Positions 6,908 to 15,927 of a stretch of 42,279 nucleotides of DNA are shown piece after piece; the first letter of the stretch is position 1; each line of letters begins with the position of its first letter. This DNA is from Spirochaetia bacterium (GTDB lineage Bacteria; Spirochaetota; Spirochaetia; Treponematales; Breznakiellaceae), in contig BOAV01000010.1 in assembly GCA_026002045.1 (NCBI GenBank), forward strand, positions 1 through 42,279, read 5' to 3'. The translations under genes were made by a program, and so were the position numbers. The notes under the pieces were generated by a model. It made no database searches and was not told the origin of the DNA. It was given only the letters and a program-made list of their open reading frames with translations.

Positions 6908-7004
6908 AGTTATCTCGAATACCAGTTGCCTTATCGTTTTATCCAATGTTGGGGCTTTGGATGTTTTACCTGGCCTTTATGGAGCCCTTATCATTACCCA
7001 GTAA
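6900..7004 (+). pseudogene. Decayed DUF3368 (PIN-domain) toxin, N-terminal remnant
   Basis: A frame beginning at ATG 6900, overlapping the UPF0175 stop, encodes 34 residues: MPKVISNTSCLIVLSNVG, then LDVLPGLYGALIITQ and a stop. DUF3368 proteins begin with exactly this kind of sequence, with the first catalytic Asp/Asn-Thr-Ser segment followed by a short helix and strand. The family is normally about 150-160 residues, so the catalytic core is missing. Further stops follow in frame (7020-7030), and only 37 bases remain before the end of rimO. I read it as a truncated toxin, not a small gene. Confidence 0.7.
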
Positions 7005-7041
7005 TTTCCGTATTCCGCGTAATTTTGAAGAAATAATCCTA

Positions 7042-8355
7042 TTAGGTTAGCACCACTTCCAGATCAAACCCCGCCCGGCCGGTAACCCTGCCCCGGACAA
7101 AGGCGCCGGGCGCCAAATTCCGATCACTGTTAATTACCGCCGCGCCGTCCACCTCCGGGGCCTGGCAGTAGAGCCGCCCCAGGTAAAGGCCATCTTCTTC
7201 ATCCACCGCTTCTTCCACCAGCACGTCAAATTCCCTGCCCACAAAACGATCCATCTGCTTTTCACTGATGCTTATCTGCCGTTCCTCGACCATGCGCTTC
7301 CGTTCCGCCGCAAGCTTTTTAGGGACACGGTTTTTCATGGAATAGGCCGGGGTGTCCTCCTCCCGTGAATAGGTGAAGCAGCCAAGCCAGTCAAGCTGCG
7401 CCTTGTCCTGAAAATCCAGCAGGGCCCGGAAATCCTCATCGGCCTCGCCGGGAAAGCCCAACAAAAAGGTTGACCGTATCACCGTATCAGGGAGCCGGGA
7501 CCGGATTGTTTCGATCAGAGAGAGATAGGCCGCCGCATTACCCCGGCGGTTCATGGCGGCAAGGATTTTTTCGGAACCATGCTGAAAGGGAAGATCGAAA
7601 TAGGGAAGGAACCTTTTGTCCCGGTGTATAATATCCAGAATGGGCAGGGGAAAATTATCCGGGTGGATGTAAAGCAGCCGCACCCAAAAATCACCCTCCA
7701 GTTCAGAGAGGGCTTCCAGCAGATCCGGAAGTAAACTTTTGCCATCCGAAAAGTCCTTGCCATAGGAGCCGATATCCTGCCCGATAAGGCACAGTTCCCT
7801 GATGCCTCGCCCCAGCAGTTCCCGGCACTCGGCGAGCACACCGGCAATACTGCGGCTGCGGAGCGGACCACGGATCAGCGGAATGGAACAGAAGGTACAG
7901 CAATTATTACAGCCCTCGTTAATTTTGACATAAGCCGAACCGGGAAGCGAAAGCAGGGGCCGCTGACCCTCCCCTGCCGCAGGAAGTTTCGACGGCGGTT
8001 CCGCCAATTCCACACCCATGGCGCGCTGTGCTGCCTCAACTATTCCGCCAAGATCCGCATTGCCGAAAAGCCTGTCCGCCTCCGGGAGGGACTCGGCGAG
8101 TTCTTTGGCGTAACGCTGGGCCAGGCAGCCGGTGAGGAGGATTTTTTTGTCGGGGTAGCGCTTGCGCCAGAGGAGGACCGCATTGATCGATTCCTGTTTG
8201 GCGCTTTCGATAAATCCGCAGGAATTGATGATGATGAGATCCGCGTCGGCGACGTCCTCCACGGCGGACCAGCCTGCGCCGCCCAACAGGGCCATCATCC
8301 TTTCCGCGTCAACCTGATTTTTTACACAGCCAAAGGGATCAAAAAAAAACTTCAC
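7042..8355 (-). CDS. rimO: Ribosomal protein S12 methylthiotransferase RimO
   Basis: RimO is a radical-SAM enzyme that adds a methylthio group to an aspartate of ribosomal protein S12. The 437-residue product has the N-terminal MTTase domain with cluster cysteines C10 (FGCVKNQVDAERM), C46 and C77. The radical-SAM motif is CNNCCTFC (C149, C153, C156) followed by SIPLIRGPLRSR. A C-terminal TRAM domain ends the protein (DVLVEEAVDEEDGLYLGRLY onward). The N-x-V-D-A-E pattern and the IPLIRG sequence distinguish RimO from MiaB. It is the last gene of a three-gene operon with the RodZ-like and LolA-like genes, 15 bases after the former. Confidence 0.93.
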   Translation of the reverse strand: MKFFFDPFGCVKNQVDAERMMALLGGAGWSAVEDVADADLIIINSCGFIESAKQESINAVLLWRKRYPDKKILLTGCLAQRYAKELAESLPEADRLFGNADLGGIVEAAQRAMGVELAEPPSKLPAAGEGQRPLLSLPGSAYVKINEGCNNCCTFCSIPLIRGPLRSRSIAGVLAECRELLGRGIRELCLIGQDIGSYGKDFSDGKSLLPDLLEALSELEGDFWVRLLYIHPDNFPLPILDIIHRDKRFLPYFDLPFQHGSEKILAAMNRRGNAAAYLSLIETIRSRLPDTVIRSTFLLGFPGEADEDFRALLDFQDKAQLDWLGCFTYSREEDTPAYSMKNRVPKKLAAERKRMVEERQISISEKQMDRFVGREFDVLVEEAVDEEDGLYLGRLYCQAPEVDGAAVINSDRNLAPGAFVRGRVTGRAGFDLEVVLT

Positions 8356-8370
8356 GCTTCAGGCAGCTTA

Positions 8371-9471
8371 TTAAGAATTCTCGGTCTCAAGCCGGGCCAG
8401 GACCAGCCGATAACGGTTCCTCTCGTCCCGGACCCAGTAGATATCCGCCACTACCACTTCCCCGGCGCCCCCCAATTCCAGGGAAACCGTCTGTTCACTG
8501 CGGATAACCTGTAATTTTACCGCCTGGGCATTGGAAACCCAAATACGAACGCCGTTTTGAGCCTGGATATTGATTTCCTCTCCCCGCTGAAAATACTGTT
8601 CTTTCCGGTTCTGCCGGTTCCGTTCAACATCCCAGCGAAACATGCAGTAACCCTGAAAAGACGCCTGTATGGTAAAGGGATAGGCGCTTGGCAAGGGCTC
8701 GGCGTTTGGAGCAGAAGGAAAGATCACTTTGACCCCGGAAGTGCCCGCCGCAGCCTCCGCCACCGGCAGCGTCTCAGAAACCGGGAGGGCGCTGTCCATC
8801 TCAAAGCGCAGCAGCGCCCCGGAAGCGGCCTCGTTTTTGGCGAAATCCGTCGCAATGATCCGCAGTTCCGCAATACCATCGTTGTTCAGGTCAACATTCG
8901 CTTCCTGACTTAAATCCAAAATCACGGAGCCGCCGGGAGTCGTAATAGTCACCGCCTCCCCAAGGTTGGAAAGTTCCAGTTTATACTGATCCGTACCCAG
9001 GGGAATCAATATTGAATCCCCCCGATAAAAACGCCGTTCCAGGGATCCGGCGCTCATCACATATTCCTCCACCGACCGGGCCGACGTTACGGTGACTTCC
9101 TTGCGGGGACGGTTTTTTAAAAGAGAGTAGACCCCGCCCGCCGCCCCAAGGACCAGAAGGGGAATGAGGATACTCAAAATGATTTTTGGATAATTGGGAG
9201 GGGAGCGCAGCAGCTGCTCCACGGGGACCGGCTGTTCCTGGATTTTCAGGGACCGGTACAAAGAAAGCAGTTCCTCCGTATCCAACCCCAGATATTCACC
9301 ATAATTCCGCAAAAAACCCAGGAGATAGGGCTCTCCGGGAAAAACCGAGAAATCCTCCGTCTCCATAGCTTCAATGTAGCGGCCGGCAATATTGGTTTCC
9401 CGGCTCACCTGATCATGGCCAACACCCCTTAGTTCACGGGCAGCCTTCAGCTTATTTCCCAGGGATTCCAC
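8371..9471 (-). CDS. RodZ-like membrane protein with N-terminal HTH
   Basis: The 366-residue protein begins with a RodZ-type helix-turn-helix (about 5-70: GNKLKAARELRGVGHDQVSRETNI, then YIEAMETEDFSVFPGEPYLLGFLRNYGEYL). A proline-rich linker is followed by one transmembrane helix at about 95-115 (IILSILIPLLVLGAAGGVYSLL). The large C-terminal part is extracytoplasmic and beta-rich, with LNNDGIAELRI resembling a calcium-loop repeat. In other bacteria RodZ links MreB to the cell-wall machinery. The first domain and topology fit, but the C-terminal domain is longer than in E. coli RodZ. It lies between the LolA-like gene (20-base gap) and rimO. I leave the gene symbol blank because cell-shape function is inferred. 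Confidence 0.75.
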   Translation of the reverse strand: MESLGNKLKAARELRGVGHDQVSRETNIAGRYIEAMETEDFSVFPGEPYLLGFLRNYGEYLGLDTEELLSLYRSLKIQEQPVPVEQLLRSPPNYPKIILSILIPLLVLGAAGGVYSLLKNRPRKEVTVTSARSVEEYVMSAGSLERRFYRGDSILIPLGTDQYKLELSNLGEAVTITTPGGSVILDLSQEANVDLNNDGIAELRIIATDFAKNEAASGALLRFEMDSALPVSETLPVAEAAAGTSGVKVIFPSAPNAEPLPSAYPFTIQASFQGYCMFRWDVERNRQNRKEQYFQRGEEINIQAQNGVRIWVSNAQAVKLQVIRSEQTVSLELGGAGEVVVADIYWVRDERNRYRLVLARLETENS

Positions 9472-9491
9472 CAGATCCTCCTTGAAACACC

Positions 9492-10178
9492 CTAATCGGT
9501 ATCCCGGAACAGAAAATTATTGATCAAATTTGCCGATGCGGGGGAATCGTAGATGAACCGCTGGGTTGGAATCCCCTGATTGGTCCTGATATCCGAAAAA
9601 TCAAACCGCACCAGACCTTCCGCAATGGTCCGCCCCTCAATACGGCGGATCAGAAGCGTATTGGGGTCCACGCTCAGGATCAACTCCCGAAAACCTTCGG
9701 AAATGGAACGCCGGGAAAGCCGCAGCTTAACCACCCGTTCCTTTGAGCCTTCATCCAGGGGAATCGGGTCCGGCCCGGTCACAAAGCTGGGAATATAGTT
9801 CCGCCTGAGCAGGGTAAGCCCCTGGGCCGTAGCCAGTCCCGCCGAATTCACACCCGACCGCCGACTCGCCGTAATATCCTGATTCAGCACCGCCTGGTAT
9901 TCCGGGAGATATATGGTCAGCAGTTCGCCGTTAAACACAATAACCTGTTCCGCGGGCCGGGAAAAATCGATCCGCAAAAATGAAGGAGAGAGATGACTCA
10001 CCATTCCCCTCATCTCGGTGTTTCCCGAATGGATTACCAGCCGCGCTTCATAGTCCTTAATCCCGCCATACCGCTCCGAAACCGACCCCAGATAGCGCTC
10101 GGCGGTGATAATTTCCTGTCCATATATAAAAAAATACCCGGTAATCAAAAGAAAAATTACGAAAAAACCGCGCTTCAT
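9492..10178 (-). CDS. LolA-like outer-membrane lipoprotein carrier
   Basis: LolA-fold proteins carry lipoproteins or lipids across the periplasm. The 228-residue product has a signal peptide (MKRGFFVIFLLITGYFFIYG) and the LolA pattern: AERYLGSVSERYGGIKDYEARL, then FLRIDFSRPAEQVIVFNGELLTIYLPEYQAVL, and VRFDFSDIRTNQGIP near the end. I start at ATG 10178 because the signal peptide begins there; a GTG at 10214 gives 12 more residues and has a G-rich stretch very close upstream, so the alternative cannot be excluded. It heads the operon with the RodZ-like gene and rimO, divergent from the M15 peptidase gene. Confidence 0.75.
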   Translation of the reverse strand: MKRGFFVIFLLITGYFFIYGQEIITAERYLGSVSERYGGIKDYEARLVIHSGNTEMRGMVSHLSPSFLRIDFSRPAEQVIVFNGELLTIYLPEYQAVLNQDITASRRSGVNSAGLATAQGLTLLRRNYIPSFVTGPDPIPLDEGSKERVVKLRLSRRSISEGFRELILSVDPNTLLIRRIEGRTIAEGLVRFDFSDIRTNQGIPTQRFIYDSPASANLINNFLFRDTD

Positions 10179-10219
10179 AACTTGATAATATTGAATTGAT
10201 GATACAAAGTCCACCCCCC

Positions 10220-10247
10220 TTTACAAGTGTCCATAGTCTGATATTAT
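10220..10247 (+). promoter_or_regulatory. Probable promoter of the M15 peptidase gene
   Basis: TTTACA (10220-10225), a 16-base spacer and TATTAT (10242-10247) form a good sigma-70 promoter. The -10 overlaps an ATG at 10246 that could open the downstream frame, so transcripts would start after that ATG. This argues that translation begins further in, at TTG 10303. Confidence 0.5.
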
Positions 10248-10302
10248 GGGGAGAACCTTCCAATCGGGGGGGAATTTATTTGGCCTTAAGGAAATTCGTA
10301 TC

Positions 10303-11358
10303 TTGTTTTTTGGGGATGTGTCTTTTTTAAGCAGAAAAATACTCTGTCTGGTTTGCTTTTTTGTTTGTTTGGGAGATTTCTCCGCCTTTGCCCGGGGGAA
10401 TATCCAGGACAGCGTTGCAGTAGCGGGCCAGGAACCGGTTATATTGGCAGAACTTACCGCCGAGAGCGCAGATATCGCATTATCGGCCCGCAGTTCTCCT
10501 TCTGACCAGGGGCCGGCAAGTCCCCTGAATCCCCAGGCGATCCCGCAGGAACAGGTTCTGCGCTCAGAAGCGGTCATGAAGGCACTGGCGGCGGCATATC
10601 CAGACCGGGTGGGACAGGCAGTATACCGGAACGGCGATTGGGCGGTCCCGGTCCGCGGGGTCTGGTACTACTATGCCGAAGGGCGGCTCCTGCCGGAGGA
10701 ACTGCGGGACAGGGCCGCCGAGTACGATCCCCAGCCCTTCTACAATTACCCGGAAAACCTTCCCCCCTGGCGGGAACCGGGGCCGGAGGAGGCCGCCCGG
10801 CTCCGGGCCCAGACGGCGCAGCGGCAGCAGCATCCGGCAAAACGATCCCAGCATTTCTATGACGCCCTCTGGCGGGCCCATACCAGGGCCGAATCCTATG
10901 ACCGCCTCAAGACGATCCATTTTCTGGGCAAAAAAATACTGGCCCATTATTCAATTATGGAAGAACTGGCACTGGTGGAAGAGCGGATTCTCGCGGAGGC
11001 AACAACCAATTCCCAGCTGCGCCAATGGATAAACGGCCTTAATACCGTGGATACCTGGAACTGGCGGAGCATCGCCGCTACCGAAAGCCGGAGTTACCAT
11101 GCCTACGGCGTCGCCCTGGACCTTCTCCCCAAAACCAGAAGGCTGGAAACCTATTGGCTCTGGACCGCCCGGACCAAGAGCGATTGGTGGGCGGTTCCCT
11201 ACGAAAGACGGCTCCACCCCCCGGAAGCGGCCATCAAGGCCTTTGAGGCTTACGGCTTTATCTGGGGTGGAAAATGGCTCTTTTACGATACCATGCACTT
11301 TGAATACCGGCCGGAAATACTCATCCTGAACAATCTGCCCATATCGGACCTCCGCTGA
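10303..11358 (+). CDS. M15-family D-Ala-D-Ala carboxypeptidase/endopeptidase-like protein
   Basis: The C-terminal half carries the M15 zinc peptidase signature. SYHAYGVALDL supplies the S-x-H-x-x-G-x-A-x-D zinc ligands and DTMHFEYRPE supplies the last histidine. Such enzymes cleave peptidoglycan peptides outside the membrane. The N-terminus has a signal peptide (about SRKILCLVCFFVCLGDFSAFA). The middle includes a helical region rich in Arg/Gln (about 180-200). I prefer TTG 10303, which has AAGGA ten bases upstream, over ATG 10246, which overlaps the -10 element and has no ribosome-binding site; this gives 351 residues instead of 370. It is divergent from the LolA operon. Confidence 0.8.
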   Translation: MFFGDVSFLSRKILCLVCFFVCLGDFSAFARGNIQDSVAVAGQEPVILAELTAESADIALSARSSPSDQGPASPLNPQAIPQEQVLRSEAVMKALAAAYPDRVGQAVYRNGDWAVPVRGVWYYYAEGRLLPEELRDRAAEYDPQPFYNYPENLPPWREPGPEEAARLRAQTAQRQQHPAKRSQHFYDALWRAHTRAESYDRLKTIHFLGKKILAHYSIMEELALVEERILAEATTNSQLRQWINGLNTVDTWNWRSIAATESRSYHAYGVALDLLPKTRRLETYWLWTARTKSDWWAVPYERRLHPPEAAIKAFEAYGFIWGGKWLFYDTMHFEYRPEILILNNLPISDLR

Positions 11359-11463
11359 CATCCGTTTCCCTTCGTTTTTCTAAAAACAAACCAATGGATT
11401 CTATTTTTCCACCACCGGTTATTTGTTGAGATTTGGGGGAGGCGGGATAATTTTAACATCAAT

Positions 11464-11817
11464 ATGAAAAAAAGCGAAAACAGTTCCAATGAAATGGATA
11501 TCCGCCTATTATTCGCCAAAAATCTGAAACACCTCCGGGAACAGCGGCACCTCTCCCAAATGGAGCTTTCGAGTCTAAGCGGGATCACCTTCAATTTTAT
11601 CAACAGCATTGAAAACTGTAAAAAATGGGTCTCCCCGAAAACCATAGCAACATTCGCGACCGCCCTTAAGGTAAAACCCCATCAGTTTTTTATTGACGAA
11701 AAGCTCTGGAATGCCAGTGAACGGGACATCTATCTGGATAATTTTTCCAATGAAATCCTGAAATGGGTGGGCGAACAGCGGGCGCAATACCTTGAGGATG
11801 AAGAAGTTAAGAAGTAG
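11464..11817 (+). CDS. XRE-family transcriptional regulator
   Basis: The 117-residue protein has one lambda-repressor-like HTH at about 15-75: FAKNLKHLREQRHLSQMELSSLSGI, then FINSIENCKKWVSPKTIATFATALKVKPHQFF. The C-terminal 35 residues are charged and short, with no ligand domain. It stands alone between the M15 peptidase gene and convergent ftsH; its stop is two bases from the ftsH stop. No clear Shine-Dalgarno precedes ATG 11464. Its targets are unknown; dyads in the window that could be tested include those at 6626 and 13869. Confidence 0.85.
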   Translation: MKKSENSSNEMDIRLLFAKNLKHLREQRHLSQMELSSLSGITFNFINSIENCKKWVSPKTIATFATALKVKPHQFFIDEKLWNASERDIYLDNFSNEILKWVGEQRAQYLEDEEVKK

Positions 11818-11820
11818 TAA

Positions 11821-13782
<1,962 letters not shown>

Positions 13783-13868
13783 CAACATGCTCCTTGGGGG
13801 CTTCAACCGTAAGGCTTTTTTCAGAATTATCTGGTACTAATATCCATCTTTTGGGACACTTATTCAAT

Positions 13869-13884
13869 ATAATATTGATATTAT
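13869..13884. promoter_or_regulatory. AT-rich 7-2-7 palindrome between ftsH and a lipoprotein gene
   Basis: ATAATAT-TG-ATATTAT is a perfect dyad centred 93 bases from the ftsH start and 41 bases from the divergent lipoprotein start. It could be an operator or just AT-rich promoter DNA. Confidence 0.3.
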
Positions 13885-13917
13885 TCCGAAAACAAACGAT
13901 AATTTATTATATTTACC

Positions 13918-14580
13918 ATGAAACACAGGATATTCTGCATTTTTTTTATTATCTTAACAATGGCCGCAGGTATTTTGCCGGGATGCAAGACGACTAAGGC
14001 CGAACCGGACAGGCCGCCGGTTACGCGGAAGGGCTCGACTATCCCCCTGAGGCCAATCACCAGGGAAATTATACAGCTGGCACGGGAAAACGGCGTGGAT
14101 ATTAAAAATTTTCAATACTATATCTCCACCACAATAAAATTAGAGCAGCAAAAAATTACAAGATCCATGGAAATCGACTCAGAGGGAGCGGGTATACTCA
14201 AAAATATATCAACCTCCAGGACAGTGATAATCAATAAGGAAACAAAGGGAAAATACATCACCTCCCACCCTCATGCGATTAACCCTGCCGTCATCGAAAT
14301 TTGTTTTGATAAAGATAATGAGAACGACACTTTGTTTTTTACCGCCAGTCCGGATGGAAAGTATTTTTCTTTAAAGTTGGAATCTGAAAAATCCCAGACC
14401 ATAAAATACGGCGGGGAAATTTATGATCTGTGGTACCCTGATTCTCCTGATGCCAATGCCAAGACCCCTACCCGTCACCGCCCAGACCCAATTCCCCCCC
14501 AGTTACTTATCAGATTTGACGAACGGATGTTGAGCGTACCTGATATTCAAGTCGTGCCGGGAAACAACATAGAAGAATAG
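13918..14580 (+). CDS. Lipoprotein of unknown function
   Basis: The 220-residue product starts with a hydrophobic leader and the lipobox LPGC (Cys at about 23), followed by a charged linker (KTTKAEPDRPP), as expected for a spirochaete lipoprotein. The mature part alternates short beta segments (NFQYYISTTIKLEQQ, DTLFFTASPDGKYFSLKLE), then a proline-rich tail. I do not recognise a family. The gene is divergent from ftsH and convergent with the binding-protein gene. Composition is more AT-rich than the neighbours. Confidence 0.7.
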   Translation: MKHRIFCIFFIILTMAAGILPGCKTTKAEPDRPPVTRKGSTIPLRPITREIIQLARENGVDIKNFQYYISTTIKLEQQKITRSMEIDSEGAGILKNISTSRTVIINKETKGKYITSHPHAINPAVIEICFDKDNENDTLFFTASPDGKYFSLKLESEKSQTIKYGGEIYDLWYPDSPDANAKTPTRHRPDPIPPQLLIRFDERMLSVPDIQVVPGNNIEE

Positions 14581-14601
14581 GGCATCATGAGAGGCTGCTC
14601 A

Positions 14602-15927
14602 TTACCAGTTCCGTCCCAGAAGCGCATCAACACTGTTCATGGGGGATACTTCTTCCCAGCCGGTGGGGAAGTTTTCATCCGCAGGGATGGCCCGCTGGAG
14701 GTTCATCTCCTGGGTTCCCCAGCGGTTGCCCCCGGAATAGTCGCAGGAGCCGCCGAAGGGGATGTTAATGGGGCCATTCTCCATGGCCGCCATATAATTT
14801 TCCCAGGTGATGTCCTCTCCTTCGATGCGGCGCAGTCCCTCGCAGAAAAAATGGGCGGCAATCCAGCCGTACATGGCGGTGGCAGTGGACGCGTATTCCG
14901 GTTCGATCCACCGGCCGAAGAGGTTTATGGATTGGGTATCGTGCATATCGATCCATCCCAGGCCGTAGACATCAAAATCGCCCCCAATAAGGGGGAGCAC
15001 CTCATCCGAGACCGACCGGGAGGTGCTTGTGAAGCTGGTGATGCAGTCCCTGCGCAGAGCCTGGGCGGCCAACTCCCTGATAATCTCGGGCAGGGTGTAC
15101 TGGAGAGAGCAGATGATGATAAAATCCGGCTCTTCAAGTTTAAGGCTGCGTACTGCGGCTGAAAGCGCGTCCTGGGTTCCGATGCCGGGGGCATCTGCGC
15201 CGGCTGCGGGAACCTGCCGGGCCGCTACCCGCAGCCGCTTAAGGGTTGCCGCCTGCTCAATAATGCCCCGAAACATGTTCTCCCCTGCGATGTCATCGGT
15301 ATAAATAATACCGACGGTTTCAGCTTTGAAGACCCCGGCGGCATACCCCACCATGAGCCGGCCTTCTGTCTGAAAAACGGGCTGCACCGGGAACAGGTTA
15401 TAGCCCTCGGCGTTGGTCTGCGCCCCCGTGGCGTAAAGTTCGCTGATACTGGAAACGAAATCGACCGCAGGGATGCCATATCGTTTTATATCCTCCACCG
15501 TGGCCGCCGCCACCGCACTATAGAAGTGCCCGACAATAGCGAAAATCTTTTCATCTTCCACCATCCTCCGGAGGGCTTCCTGCCCCAGCGCCGGATCCCC
15601 CTCATCATCAAGGTGATGGTTAAAACGGATGAAGCGCCCGTCAATGCCCCCGGAGCTGTTCACCATTTTTAGATATGCCCTGATACCCGCGTTCAGGGGG
15701 ATGGTATAGGGCGCAAAAGGGCCGCTTTCGGGGGAGGAATTGGAGATAAGCACCTGGGTATCGCTGGCCCCCTGGGAATAGACCACAGCCCGCTCCGCTG
15801 TTTCGGACCACAAGGGCAGGACGGGCTGGGAGGCAGGGGCAGCTTTCCCGCAGGCCGCAAGCAGCGCCGAGAGGGCAAGGATTTCCAACAAAGGCCTTAT
15901 GAGTTTCATCAATAGAAGATTGTACAT
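14602..15927 (-). CDS. Periplasmic ligand-binding lipoprotein (branched-chain amino acid type)
   Basis: The 441-residue product starts with a leader ending in the lipobox LLAAC. It is followed by a type-I periplasmic-binding fold of the Leu/Ile/Val receptor kind (Peripla_BP_6). Typical elements are GIRAYLKMVNSSGGIDGRFIRF, VGHFYSAVAAATVEDIKRYGIP, VGIIYTDDIAGENMFRGI and a C-terminal NINIPFGGSCDYSGGNRWG. I start at ATG 15927, where GGAAGGAAGGA sits directly upstream; ATG 15909 lacks a site. No permease or ATPase gene is adjacent. Instead its 5' end overlaps by 29 bases the divergent hybrid-kinase gene, so it may serve as a sensory receptor rather than a transporter part. That role is inferred. 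Confidence 0.8.
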   Translation of the reverse strand: MYNLLLMKLIRPLLEILALSALLAACGKAAPASQPVLPLWSETAERAVVYSQGASDTQVLISNSSPESGPFAPYTIPLNAGIRAYLKMVNSSGGIDGRFIRFNHHLDDEGDPALGQEALRRMVEDEKIFAIVGHFYSAVAAATVEDIKRYGIPAVDFVSSISELYATGAQTNAEGYNLFPVQPVFQTEGRLMVGYAAGVFKAETVGIIYTDDIAGENMFRGIIEQAATLKRLRVAARQVPAAGADAPGIGTQDALSAAVRSLKLEEPDFIIICSLQYTLPEIIRELAAQALRRDCITSFTSTSRSVSDEVLPLIGGDFDVYGLGWIDMHDTQSINLFGRWIEPEYASTATAMYGWIAAHFFCEGLRRIEGEDITWENYMAAMENGPINIPFGGSCDYSGGNRWGTQEMNLQRAIPADENFPTGWEEVSPMNSVDALLGRNW

